A DNA stretch of 64,000 nt, taken from contig JAMLGZ010000001.1 of the NCBI GenBank assembly GCA_023957385.1, positions 854,923 to 918,922 of the forward strand, given 5' to 3'. The first letter of the stretch is position 1. Every line of letters starts with the position of its first letter. The notes under the pieces are model-generated. The model was not told where the DNA came from, searched no databases, and saw only the letters and a program-made list of their open reading frames with translations. Of this stretch, positions 45,854 to 54,052 are shown one piece after another. The DNA is from Brumimicrobium sp. Its GTDB lineage: Bacteria > Bacteroidota > Bacteroidia > Flavobacteriales_D > Crocinitomicaceae. The position numbers and the translations under genes are program-made.

Positions 45854-46219
45854 TTAACCGTGATAGACCCTTGATGCTATAATCTTTCCATTCTCAATTT
45901 CTAAAACTTCTGCAACTATTAAGTCTTCTTCGTTATTAACTTGACGAATATATTCCATAAATACACGTGTATCATTTGCTGTAATGGTTAATACAGTATA
46001 AGTTAAATCTGGTAGTCGATCAAAAGCATCTTGCCACCAAGTATGTAATGCTTCTTTTCCTTGTATGATTCCTTTTGTTTCGGGTTGTCGTATTTTTAGT
46101 TTTGGACTAAAATGTTGAGCATTGTCATCGTATAAGGATAACAAATTATCTAAATGATGTTCATTAAATGCCTTAAACCAATTAGCTGCTATTTGCTCAT
46201 TATTTTTAGAATTATCCAT
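45854..46219 (-). CDS. NTF2/SnoaL-like protein
   Basis: A 121-residue cytoplasmic protein of the NTF2-like cone fold: WFKAFNEHHLDNLLSLYDDNA, then IIQGKEALHTWWQDAFDRLPDL and a final beta sheet (VAEVLEIENGKIIASRVYHG). Members include ketosteroid isomerase-like and polyketide cyclase-like enzymes and many of unknown role. The Asp/His pairs in the pocket do not identify a reaction. It stands alone, 60 bases upstream (on its strand) of the AtoE-like gene start. Confidence 0.85.
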   Translation of the reverse strand: MDNSKNNEQIAANWFKAFNEHHLDNLLSLYDDNAQHFSPKLKIRQPETKGIIQGKEALHTWWQDAFDRLPDLTYTVLTITANDTRVFMEYIRQVNNEEDLIVAEVLEIENGKIIASRVYHG

Positions 46220-46308
46220 TGCGTTATAATTTAAACCGAAATTAAGTATAATTTGAATAAAATATAGAATGGAACCTCATATTTCAACTGTAAATAAAAG
46301 TAATCTAC

Positions 46309-46316
46309 TATATTTG
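46309..46316 (+). promoter_or_regulatory. -7 promoter element for the DUF2147 gene
   Basis: TATATTTG, 16 bases before the ATG at 46333. Confidence 0.5.
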
Positions 46317-46332
46317 TTGCAAACATGCTTTT

Positions 46333-46752
46333 ATGAAACTATTTACAACCTTTATTTTTATACTCATTTATTTTTGTTCTTATACACAGATTGAAGGTGT
46401 CTGGAAAACTGTAGATGATGAAACAGGAGAGAAGAAAGCTGTTGTAAAAATTTACAAGAAGAAGGACGGGAAATATTACGGAAAAATTTTAGAAATTTTA
46501 AAAGATTTACCATTTGATTCTTGTGATAAATGCGAAGGAGAGTTAAAAGGTAAGCCTCTTATTGGTCTTGAATTTGTTCAGAGATTAGAAAAAAAAGGAA
46601 CTGTTTGGGTTAATGGAACTATTACAGAACCTAAATCAGGAAAATCATACGATTGTAAGGCAGAAATCAATAATAAAGGTCAATTAGAAATTAGGGCATA
46701 TATTGGTATTCCTTTTATTGGACGAACCCAAACCTGGATTCGGATGAATTAA
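46333..46752 (+). CDS. DUF2147 exported protein
   Basis: A 139-residue periplasmic protein with a signal peptide (1-20). It matches DUF2147, a small lipocalin-like beta-barrel family: IEGVWKTVDDETGEKKAVVK at the start, KDLPFDSCDKCEGELKGKPL with a Cys-x-x-Cys pair, and the closing LEIRAYIGIPFIGRTQTW. Distant members are found beside polyester or fatty acid genes, but the function is unknown. It is monocistronic. Confidence 0.88.
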   Translation: MKLFTTFIFILIYFCSYTQIEGVWKTVDDETGEKKAVVKIYKKKDGKYYGKILEILKDLPFDSCDKCEGELKGKPLIGLEFVQRLEKKGTVWVNGTITEPKSGKSYDCKAEINNKGQLEIRAYIGIPFIGRTQTWIRMN

Positions 46753-46808
46753 TCTATTATATATTTTCCAAAAATTCTGATTTTTTTAGTTTATTTATTT
46801 GCTGATAC

Positions 46809-46838
46809 TTGTCTGCATGAATCTATCCTTTATCTTTG
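46809..46838 (+). promoter_or_regulatory. Promoter of the L-2-hydroxyglutarate oxidase gene
   Basis: TTG (46809-46811), a 19-base spacer and TATCTTTG (46831-46838), 15 bases before the GTG start at 46854. Confidence 0.65.
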
Positions 46839-46853
46839 TGAAAATTCAATTTC

Positions 46854-48074
46854 GTGGAAGAGACAGTTTTTGATATCGCAATAATTGGTGGTGGAATCGT
46901 TGGAGCCGCTACTTTCTATAAATTACAAAAGAGAAATCCTCAATTAAAGATTGTAATTATTGAAAAAGAAAAGCATTTTGCAGATCATCAAACAGGAAAT
47001 AATTCGGGCGTTATTCACTCGGGATTATATTACAAACCAGGATCTCTAAAAGCTAAAAATTGTGTAGAAGGAAGACATGAATTGGTTGCTTTTGCAAAAG
47101 AAAACCACGTTCCTCATGATGTGTGTGGAAAAGTAGTAGTTGCTAAAAATGAATCGGAACTACCTTATTTAGAAAAAATATTTGGAATTGGTCAACAGAA
47201 CAATATTGAAGGAATTGAAAAAATTAACGCACAACAAATCAAAGATATTGAACCTTTTGTAGAAGGAGTTTCAGGAATATGGGTTCCTTGTACTGGGATT
47301 ATTGATTATCGATGTGCCACAGAGAAAATGGTGGAGAATGCATTAGGTGCTAACCCTGATTCCAAAACTGTTCTCGGAGAGGAAGTGGTAGCTATTGAAA
47401 AAGATGGTAACGTCAATACAGTTGTGTGCGCTACTCAAAGATTTAAGGCAAAATATTTAGTATTTTGTGGTGGACTTCAGGCAGATCGATTAGCTAAAAA
47501 AGATGGAGTTAGTATTAAAGAAAAGGTAGTTGGCTTTAGAGGGGATTATTATGAACTGACTGAACAAGGTAAGCATAAAGTAAAAAATCTAATTTACCCT
47601 GTGCCAAACCCTGACTTCCCTTTCTTGGGAGTGCATTTTACTCGTATGACCAATGGTGAAATTGAATGCGGACCAAATGCAGTTTTTACGTTTAAGAGAG
47701 AGGGATATAACAAAACAGATTTTAACCTAAAGGATACTTTGGATGCTTTAAGTTATAAAGGAACGTGGAAGCTGTTTTTTAACAACATGTCATTTGGCAT
47801 CAATGAATATAGGAGAGCATTTTCTAAAAAACTATTCTTAAAAACACTACAAGGACTAATACCTTCGTTAACGATGGATGATTTAAAACCTGGTAGATCT
47901 GGAGTAAGAGCCTTATTATTGTCACAAGATGGAGATACGCGTGATGACTTTAGAATTGAATATCACGGACACTCGATTCATGTGCTAAACGCTCCATCCC
48001 CCGCAGCAACAGCTTCATTGGCTATTGGAGGATATATTGCAGAGGAAGCAGAAAAACATTTTAGTCTAAAATAA
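46854..48074 (+). CDS. lhgO: L-2-hydroxyglutarate oxidase
   Basis: A 406-residue FAD-dependent oxidoreductase of the DAO family, starting with GTG. The FAD-binding motif is IIGGGIVGAATFYKL (residues 10-24). GNNSGVIHSGLYYKPGSLKAK and GPNAVFTFKREGY are characteristic of LhgO/YgaF, which oxidises L-2-hydroxyglutarate to 2-oxoglutarate and passes electrons to the quinone pool. The C-terminus RSGVRALLLSQDGDTRDDF is also diagnostic. It is transcribed alone and ends in a terminator. Confidence 0.94.
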   Translation: MEETVFDIAIIGGGIVGAATFYKLQKRNPQLKIVIIEKEKHFADHQTGNNSGVIHSGLYYKPGSLKAKNCVEGRHELVAFAKENHVPHDVCGKVVVAKNESELPYLEKIFGIGQQNNIEGIEKINAQQIKDIEPFVEGVSGIWVPCTGIIDYRCATEKMVENALGANPDSKTVLGEEVVAIEKDGNVNTVVCATQRFKAKYLVFCGGLQADRLAKKDGVSIKEKVVGFRGDYYELTEQGKHKVKNLIYPVPNPDFPFLGVHFTRMTNGEIECGPNAVFTFKREGYNKTDFNLKDTLDALSYKGTWKLFFNNMSFGINEYRRAFSKKLFLKTLQGLIPSLTMDDLKPGRSGVRALLLSQDGDTRDDFRIEYHGHSIHVLNAPSPAATASLAIGGYIAEEAEKHFSLK

Positions 48075-48078
48075 AAAG

Positions 48079-48102
48079 AACGCAATTTACTGCGTTTTTT
48101 TT
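48079..48102. terminator. Rho-independent terminator
   Basis: AACGCA with TGCGTT around a 6-base loop, followed by T-runs. It lies between convergent lhgO and the lipoprotein gene. Confidence 0.85.
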
Positions 48103-48118
48103 ATTGAATGCTATCAGT

Positions 48119-48580
48119 TTATTTCTTCATGTTTTTTAAACATTGCTTTACCTTTTTCTCATGCTTTAGGCGTTCTTCCGGAGTGGAATTTGGTTGTATC
48201 AGCATGGTTTTACATTTACTATCAATAAATTCCGAGCGAGCCATAACTTTATCAAACTCATCATCATTCGCTGCCATTAAAGCATTATTAACAGAATCAC
48301 TTTTCTGAATACAAGTACAAAAATCCCATTGCTCACCATATTTCTTTTCGATTTCCTTTTGAGCTTCCTTTACATCAGCATTATCTGATGTATTTTTTGT
48401 TACTCCAGCAGTTGTAACAGTAGTCTCATCTTCATTGTTTTCATCTTCTAAAGAAGTGTGATCTTCTTGAATAGTGTCGTTTAGATTGTTTGCATCTTCG
48501 ATAGAATTACTTTTACATGATGTAAAAAATAATATACTCAAAATAAAAAATAAGCAAGAAATAAGTGTAATTGGTCTCAT
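48119..48580 (-). CDS. Hypothetical lipoprotein with C-terminal Cys motif domain
   Basis: A 153-residue lipoprotein with lipobox FFTSC (Cys22). An acidic Asn/Glu/Asp/Thr-rich linker reaches about residue 75. A small helical domain follows, with YGEQWDFCTCIQKSDSVNNA and SKCKTML and the closing VKQCLKNMKK; its four cysteines could form two disulfides. I recall similar domains from other Bacteroidota without a known function. It is transcribed alone. Confidence 0.75.
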   Translation of the reverse strand: MRPITLISCLFFILSILFFTSCKSNSIEDANNLNDTIQEDHTSLEDENNEDETTVTTAGVTKNTSDNADVKEAQKEIEKKYGEQWDFCTCIQKSDSVNNALMAANDDEFDKVMARSEFIDSKCKTMLIQPNSTPEERLKHEKKVKQCLKNMKK

Positions 48581-48628
48581 GGTGTAATATTTGTATAAAA
48601 AAACTCGTTAACAGGTTATGCTAATATA

Positions 48629-49309
48629 ATGATAAAACAAATGAAATATCTATTTTTTTTATTTTTTATTTTATTGCACGGAGTTTTTTTTGCCCAAAAT
48701 GAGGAGGATACTACTATTAGACGTATCCAAGTATATGATGGCTTTAGCATCTCGAATCGTTTTCATAGCGAGTATAGAAATTTACTTCCTAAAGTACAGA
48801 AAGTATATCCTTTGGCATTAGAAGCAGCTAAAATTATAGATTCTTTGAATCAAGAATTAGGAGAATCAAAGAATAAAAGACAACAAAAAAAGATTAAGAC
48901 TCAAACAAAAAAAGATTTAAAAGAGAATTTTAAATTCTTAGTGAAAGATTTATATGTTTCAGAAGGTCAGGTGTTAATGAAATTAATCTATCGAGAAACT
49001 GGTATGTCTGTCAATGAAATAATACGAAAATATGGAAGTGGAGCTCAAGCTGCTTTCTATTCAGGTATGGCTTATTTCTTTGAACAAGATTTAGATGCTG
49101 TTTATCACCCTAACGATGAAGATTTTGTTATAGAATGTATAGTTCAAGATATTAAATCAGGAAAAGTTTATTGTAATAAGGTGATTAAAACAATTAATAA
49201 ACAGGAATATAAAGAAAACATGAAAGAGTATAGGATACAACGCAAGAAAACGAGTAAAGTGGTTAAAGACCAAAAGAAAAAGGATAAATCTTCTAAAAAG
49301 AAGAAATAA
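48629..49309 (+). CDS. DUF4294 protein, exported
   Basis: A 226-residue protein with a signal peptide (MIKQMKYLFFLFFILLHGVFFAQ; a second ATG four codons in is also possible). It matches DUF4294, a Bacteroidota family of unknown role: YRNLLPKVQKVYPLALEAAK, then VSEGQVLMKLIYRETGMS and a GSGAQAAFYSGMAYFF helix. The tail is very basic (KKKDKSSKKKK), which may bind a negatively charged partner or the envelope. It is monocistronic, with an unusual hairpin about 50 bases downstream. Confidence 0.85.
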   Translation: MIKQMKYLFFLFFILLHGVFFAQNEEDTTIRRIQVYDGFSISNRFHSEYRNLLPKVQKVYPLALEAAKIIDSLNQELGESKNKRQQKKIKTQTKKDLKENFKFLVKDLYVSEGQVLMKLIYRETGMSVNEIIRKYGSGAQAAFYSGMAYFFEQDLDAVYHPNDEDFVIECIVQDIKSGKVYCNKVIKTINKQEYKENMKEYRIQRKKTSKVVKDQKKKDKSSKKKK

Positions 49310-49361
49310 AATGTGTATCCGTTTGTTTACCCCAAAAAACAGGTTATAAAGTAAAGATGCT

Positions 49362-49420
49362 GGAAGTTTTGCCTTAAAGTTAAATACCGTTATTGACCTT
49401 CAACTTTAAGGCAGTCTTCC
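49362..49420. repeat. Long imperfect hairpin, 59 bases
   Basis: The inner 12-bp arms are perfect (49370-49381 with 49402-49413). A further 5-bp GGAAG/CTTCC pair lies outside them after 2-3 unpaired bases, and the loop is 20 bases. It lacks a T-run on either side, so it is not a standard terminator. It lies between the convergent DUF4294 and yajC genes. Confidence 0.7.
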
Positions 49421-49430
49421 AATGAATCTC

Positions 49431-49718
49431 TTACTTGTCTGTGCTAGCTAATTGCTGCTCGTCAATTCCTGTTGAGATAGCGCTTTTTTCTACTCGAATT
49501 TTAGAGCTTCCTTCGCAACTCAACAATACGTTTGTATCACCGATTTCCAAAATTTTCCCATGTAAACCGCCAATAGTCACAACTTTATCACCGACAGCTA
49601 ACCCTTCTCTAAATTTCTTTAATTCTTTTTGTTTTTTCATCTGTGGGCGTATCATTAAGAAATAAAATACTCCTAAGATTAAAACTAACATTATTAATTG
49701 TGATCCTCCTTGTCCCAT
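49431..49718 (-). CDS. yajC: YajC, preprotein translocase subunit
   Basis: A 95-residue single-span inner membrane protein associated with SecDF and the Sec translocon. The membrane helix is LIMLVLILGVFYFLMIRP, and the soluble part has FREGLAVGDKVVTIGGLHGK, the YajC signature. It is the last gene of an operon with a dehydrogenase, nusB and a DUF1573 gene. No secDF genes are nearby. Confidence 0.94.
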   Translation of the reverse strand: MGQGGSQLIMLVLILGVFYFLMIRPQMKKQKELKKFREGLAVGDKVVTIGGLHGKILEIGDTNVLLSCEGSSKIRVEKSAISTGIDEQQLASTDK

Positions 49719-49744
49719 GTTTTTCTTTTTTATATAATTATTAA

Positions 49745-50137
49745 TTAATTTACTGTTGCTTTGATGGTTACAGTTGTAGTAGAAGGGCGTGTATTTGCCG
49801 TAATATTGATAGGCTTCATAATTTTCCCTTTTCCAGTTTTATCCGTATCTACTTCTGTTTTGATAATACTTGTTTTTCCTGGATCAATTGGATCTTCATC
49901 ATATTCAGAAACCGTACAACTGCATGCGGGCTCAATATTTGCGATAACCAATGGATATTTCCCAGTATTCTTAATTATAATATCTGCTTTAATAATTTCT
50001 CCCTTTGCAACGGTTCCTGCATCATAAACTTCCTCTACCTCTATGGTAGTATATTGCCCTACTTGCATTTCGTTGTCTCCTTTTCCGGAGCAAGAAACAA
50101 GCGCAATAAGAAACAAACAAATTAATATTTTCTTCAT
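49745..50137 (-). CDS. DUF1573 lipoprotein
   Basis: A 130-residue lipoprotein with lipobox LVSC (Cys16). The DUF1573 Ig-like sandwich is clear: YDAGTVAKGEIIKADIIIKN, the NTGKYPLVIANIEPACSCTV motif with its Cys-Ser-Cys, and PGKTSIIKTEVDTDKTGKG. These small domains are frequent in Bacteroidota envelopes with no defined role. It lies 3 bases after nusB and 26 bases before yajC. Confidence 0.9.
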   Translation of the reverse strand: MKKILICLFLIALVSCSGKGDNEMQVGQYTTIEVEEVYDAGTVAKGEIIKADIIIKNTGKYPLVIANIEPACSCTVSEYDEDPIDPGKTSIIKTEVDTDKTGKGKIMKPINITANTRPSTTTVTIKATVN

Positions 50138-50140
50138 AGC

Positions 50141-51097
50141 TTATTCTTTGATTAAACCTCTTCCTGTTTTTTTGATTCTCCCTTCTTTCTCTAATAATTC
50201 AATCGCTTTATCAAGAATACCATTGATAAATACATTACTTTTTGGAGTACTATAATATTTAGAAATATCAATGTATTCATTCAGGGTAACCTTTGTTGGG
50301 ATATTGTTAAAGTGAATCAATTCAGTAATGGCTAATTCCATTAATAAAACATCCATTTTAGCAATACGCTCAAGTTCCCAGTTCTTAGTAAGTTGATCAA
50401 TTATCCGTAGATTATCTTCTCTGTTCTGGATAGCTTCCCGTAATAATGTAACAATGAATTCTTGCTCGTCATCATCTGCTTTGTATAAAGGAAGAATTTC
50501 ATTTCTATTTTCTTTATTTTCCTCAAATGATTTAATCGTTTTCAAGACCATGGAGCAAGTTAAATCTATATCATCCATCCAATACACACTTTGTTCCTCA
50601 AAAAAATCATAAAGGAGTTCAAAATTGGCTATTTCAGTTTTGAATAATTGCACCATAAATTCTTTGTCCTCTTCAAATCCTTCTTTGTTGTTGTTCATGA
50701 ATTCGAAATAGGTTTCAGACTGTAGAATTTGCATAAATAATTTGCGCATCAATTCTTGCTTTTCAGCCCCCATCCAATTAGCCTTGATGATTTCGGTCTG
50801 ACGGCGTAACTCCGTGTTTCCCTCAATAAGTTGAATGACTTTGTTATTTACAAACTTTTCATTGGGATGCAAATCTTCTTCTGATGGCAGATACTTATTT
50901 TTGTTGTCATCAATTCTTCTTTCAGCTTTTACTTTTAATTCCGGGAAAATCTGAAGCAATGAGATGTATAAAACATACATCTGATCTATTGCTTTCAGCA
51001 ATTCTTTTTTAGCCCATAGAAACTCTACGCCTTCAGTTTGCGTGAAGGCGTAGAGAGTTTGTAAGACTTTAATACGTAAATGTCTTCTGTTTAGCAT
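50141..51097 (-). CDS. nusB: NusB, transcription antitermination factor (long Bacteroidota form)
   Basis: A 318-residue protein. The N-terminal MLNRRHLRIKVLQTLYAF and the C-terminal half (residues 215-305, with RIAKMDVLLMELAITELIHF, VTLNEYIDISKYYSTPKSN and FINGILDKAIELL) form the NusB helical bundle that acts with NusE on boxA RNA. The middle 150 acidic residues are an insertion seen in Bacteroidota homologues; the E. coli protein is only 139 residues. It follows the dehydrogenase by 5 bases. Confidence 0.92.
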   Translation of the reverse strand: MLNRRHLRIKVLQTLYAFTQTEGVEFLWAKKELLKAIDQMYVLYISLLQIFPELKVKAERRIDDNKNKYLPSEEDLHPNEKFVNNKVIQLIEGNTELRRQTEIIKANWMGAEKQELMRKLFMQILQSETYFEFMNNNKEGFEEDKEFMVQLFKTEIANFELLYDFFEEQSVYWMDDIDLTCSMVLKTIKSFEENKENRNEILPLYKADDDEQEFIVTLLREAIQNREDNLRIIDQLTKNWELERIAKMDVLLMELAITELIHFNNIPTKVTLNEYIDISKYYSTPKSNVFINGILDKAIELLEKEGRIKKTGRGLIKE

Positions 51098-51102
51098 TGA
51101 TA

Positions 51103-52200
51103 TTAATAAGGTAATTTTAATTTTCCAACTGCCTCTATTCTTTCTTCTGCTACCTTATTTGCAATAGCATAAGTTGGGATCTTTTCTTTTGCCGAACGGT
51201 CAATAATTTGGTAGATAGTATCGTAGATACCTTCAGCTTTTCTTAGTGCCCATTCAGAAGAAACTCCTACTACTTCTGCATATACGTTGATAACACCTCC
51301 TGCATTGATAGCAAAGTCAGGTGCATAAATGATTCCTTTATCTAAGATATCATTTCCTTGTTTTACTTCGTTGGCCAATTGGTTGTTTGCAGAACCAGCG
51401 ATAATAGAACATTTTAGACGAGAAAGTGTATCATCATTTACAGTAGCTCCTAATGCACAAGGTGCATAGATGTCCATGTCAATATCATAAATTTCGTCTA
51501 TTCCAACTACTTTTGCTCCATATGTGTTAGCTACTCTTTTTAAAGCATCTTGATTAATATCAGTGATAAATACTTCTGCATTTTCATCTCTTAAGTGCTT
51601 TACTAAATATTCACCAACATGACCAATACCTTGAACAGCAACTTTCTTTCCTGCCAAACTATCATTTCCAGTTTGCTTTTTAACACAAGCTTTCATCCCA
51701 ACATATACTCCCAATGCTGTAATTGGAGATGGATCACCACTTTTTCCTGGTAAACCAACTACGTGATTTGTTTCCATATTCACATAAGACATATCGTTTG
51801 GATTGATACCTACGTCTTCAGCTGTGATATATTTCCCTCCTAAACTGTTAACGAATTGTCCAAAACGTCTAAATAATGCTTCAGATTTCATAGTTTTAGA
51901 ATCTCCAATGATAACTGCTTTACCTCCTCCAAGGTTTAATCCGGAGATAGAATTCTTGTAAGTCATACCTCTTGAAAGACGTAATACATCGTTTAAAGCT
52001 TCTAACTCGTTGTTATACATCCACATACGAGTTCCTCCTAATGCAGGTCCCAATGTGGTGTTATGAACTGCTATAATTGCTTTTAAACCTGTAGCATTAT
52101 CATTACAAAATAAAAGTTGTTCGTGATTGTACTCACTCATTGCAGCAATAACAGGATTATCTTTCAAATCCTCTTTGCTAATTTTTCTAGTTTCTATCAT
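51103..52200 (-). CDS. Leu/Phe/Val (branched-chain) amino acid dehydrogenase
   Basis: An NAD-dependent oxidative deaminase of 365 residues from the ATG at 52200 (MIETRKISKED); the frame is open a little further upstream. Catalytic features are GPALGGTRMW, the lysine region ending in SGLNLGGGKAVIIGD, the NAD fold GIGHVGEYLVKHL and the GSANNQLA box. It converts branched-chain or aromatic amino acids to 2-oxoacids for branched fatty acid synthesis or catabolism. It is the first gene of the operon with nusB, DUF1573 and yajC. Confidence 0.93.
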   Translation of the reverse strand: MIETRKISKEDLKDNPVIAAMSEYNHEQLLFCNDNATGLKAIIAVHNTTLGPALGGTRMWMYNNELEALNDVLRLSRGMTYKNSISGLNLGGGKAVIIGDSKTMKSEALFRRFGQFVNSLGGKYITAEDVGINPNDMSYVNMETNHVVGLPGKSGDPSPITALGVYVGMKACVKKQTGNDSLAGKKVAVQGIGHVGEYLVKHLRDENAEVFITDINQDALKRVANTYGAKVVGIDEIYDIDMDIYAPCALGATVNDDTLSRLKCSIIAGSANNQLANEVKQGNDILDKGIIYAPDFAINAGGVINVYAEVVGVSSEWALRKAEGIYDTIYQIIDRSAKEKIPTYAIANKVAEERIEAVGKLKLPY

Positions 52201-52228
52201 TCTGTCTTGTTTTATAATCAAACATTCA

Positions 52229-52264
52229 ATGCAATTGACTATTTTTGTACGCTAGAAATTGCAT
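52229..52264. promoter_or_regulatory. Inverted repeat enclosing the ABC exporter promoter
   Basis: Arms ATGCAATT (52229-52236) and AATTGCAT (52257-52264) flank the plus-strand -7 element TATTTTTG (52240-52247). The layout suits a repressor that covers the promoter. It lies in the divergent region between the dehydrogenase operon and the exporter gene. Confidence 0.45.
52240..52247 (+). promoter_or_regulatory. -7 promoter element for the ABC exporter and uvrA
   Basis: TATTTTTG, 44 bases before the ATG at 52292. Confidence 0.45.
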
Positions 52265-52291
52265 TTTCCATGCAAAAATAACAAATTATAG

Positions 52292-54052
52292 ATGAAGTCT
52301 CTTAGTTATTTAAACAAATATTTTTTAAAATATAAATGGTATCTTTTATTAGGAACGCTATTTATTATTGGGACAAATTATCTATATGTTGAAATGCCTT
52401 TGATTGTCAAGGATGCAGTGAATAAGTTTCAGGAAGGATTTGATGTGGAGAATTGGTTAAGTATTACACTTAGACTGGGTGGAATCTATATTCTTTTATC
52501 TATTGGGAAAGGTGTTTTTCTCTTTTTTACTCGACAAACAATTATTATCATGTCGCGGTATATCGAGTATGATCTAAAGAATGAAATTTATACACATTAT
52601 CAAAAACTTAACTTTAATTTTTATAAGAAAAATAGCACAGGAGACTTGTTAAATCGTATCTCGGAGGATGTAACCTTAGTAAGACAATACCTAGGACCGG
52701 GTGTAATGTACACGATTAACTTATTAGTACTATTTGGGTTTACTTTAGCATTTATGTTACGAATAAGTGTGGAGCTTACTATTTATACGCTACTTCCACT
52801 ACCTATTATGTCTATTCTTATTTATAAAGTTTCTAGCATAGTTAATAGGTTGAGTGATAAGGTGCAAAGTCAGCAATCCAAGATTTCTACTATTGTTCAA
52901 GAAACTTTTTCAGGAATTTCGGTTCTTAAGACTTATAGCGGAGAGAAGAAGGTACAAAGTGCTTTTGAAAAAGAATCAGATGAATATTTGGGTCGTCACA
53001 TGAGTTTGGTAAAGGTAGATGCTTTCTTTATGCCTACGATTACCTTCTTGATAGGTTTGAGTACAATTTTAACTATCTATTATGGAGGTATCTTAACTTT
53101 TGATACGCAAGAGGCAATCACCTCAGGAGATATTGTTGCATTTATTTTTTATGTAAATATGTTAACCTGGCCGTTTGCAAGTATTGGCTGGGTAACCTCA
53201 GTTGTGCAACGTGCTGCGGCTAGTCAAGAACGTATCAACGAGTTTTTAAGAGAGGAGCCAGAAGTGAAGAACTCAACGAATGATATATTTGATTTTCAAG
53301 GTGGAATTTCATTTAAAAATGTAAGCTATACTTTTCCGAATTCAGGAATTCAAGCAATAAAAAATGTAAGTTTTGATATTCAAAAAGGAGAGACTTTAGC
53401 TATTCTAGGGAGAACTGGTTCAGGGAAAAGCACCATCTTGAATTTATTGATGCGTCATTTTGACCCAGTGGAAGGAAGTATAGAGCTTGATGGTAAAAAT
53501 TTGAGAGATATTAATCTCTATGATTATCGCAAACAGGTCGGGATTGTGCCGCAAGAAGTATTGCTATTTTCTGACTCCATCCGAAATAATGTGAGTTTTG
53601 GTTTATTAGACGATGAACATGTAAGTGAAACTGAAATTATTGAAGCTCTAACACATAGTCATGTATGGCATAATATAGAAGAATTCAGAGATGGTTTAGA
53701 TACCTTGTTAGGGGAAAGAGGGGTTAATTTGAGTGGGGGACAAAAACAACGTATTAGTATTGCTCGAGCACTCATTCGTAAGCCGAAATTACTCATCCTA
53801 GACGACTGTCTATCAGCTGTGGATACAGAAACAGAAGAAATTATCTTGAAAAATCTGGATACATTTTCAAAAGATTCTACTAAGCTCATTGTGAGTCATA
53901 GAGTATCTTCTATACGCAATGCTCATCGTATTTTAGTGCTTGAAAATGGAGAAAAAATAGAGGAAGGAACACATGATGAACTTTTGGCTTTAAATGGTGT
54001 TTATGCTGATGTATATCATAAGCAATTATTAGAAGAACAAAAAGAAGTATAA
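52292..54052 (+). CDS. ABC transporter, fused permease and ATPase
   Basis: A 586-residue half-transporter of the MsbA/LmrA type. Residues 1-320 have six membrane helices, with NSTGDLLNRISEDVTLVRQ in the coupling-helix region. The ATPase has Walker A GRTGSGKST, the Q-loop VGIVPQEVLLF, the signature LSGGQKQR and Walker B LLILDDCLSAVD, then the H-loop SHR. It probably exports lipids or drugs as a homodimer. uvrA starts with no gap after its stop, so the two are cotranscribed. The substrate is unknown. Confidence 0.92.
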   Translation: MKSLSYLNKYFLKYKWYLLLGTLFIIGTNYLYVEMPLIVKDAVNKFQEGFDVENWLSITLRLGGIYILLSIGKGVFLFFTRQTIIIMSRYIEYDLKNEIYTHYQKLNFNFYKKNSTGDLLNRISEDVTLVRQYLGPGVMYTINLLVLFGFTLAFMLRISVELTIYTLLPLPIMSILIYKVSSIVNRLSDKVQSQQSKISTIVQETFSGISVLKTYSGEKKVQSAFEKESDEYLGRHMSLVKVDAFFMPTITFLIGLSTILTIYYGGILTFDTQEAITSGDIVAFIFYVNMLTWPFASIGWVTSVVQRAAASQERINEFLREEPEVKNSTNDIFDFQGGISFKNVSYTFPNSGIQAIKNVSFDIQKGETLAILGRTGSGKSTILNLLMRHFDPVEGSIELDGKNLRDINLYDYRKQVGIVPQEVLLFSDSIRNNVSFGLLDDEHVSETEIIEALTHSHVWHNIEEFRDGLDTLLGERGVNLSGGQKQRISIARALIRKPKLLILDDCLSAVDTETEEIILKNLDTFSKDSTKLIVSHRVSSIRNAHRILVLENGEKIEEGTHDELLALNGVYADVYHKQLLEEQKEV

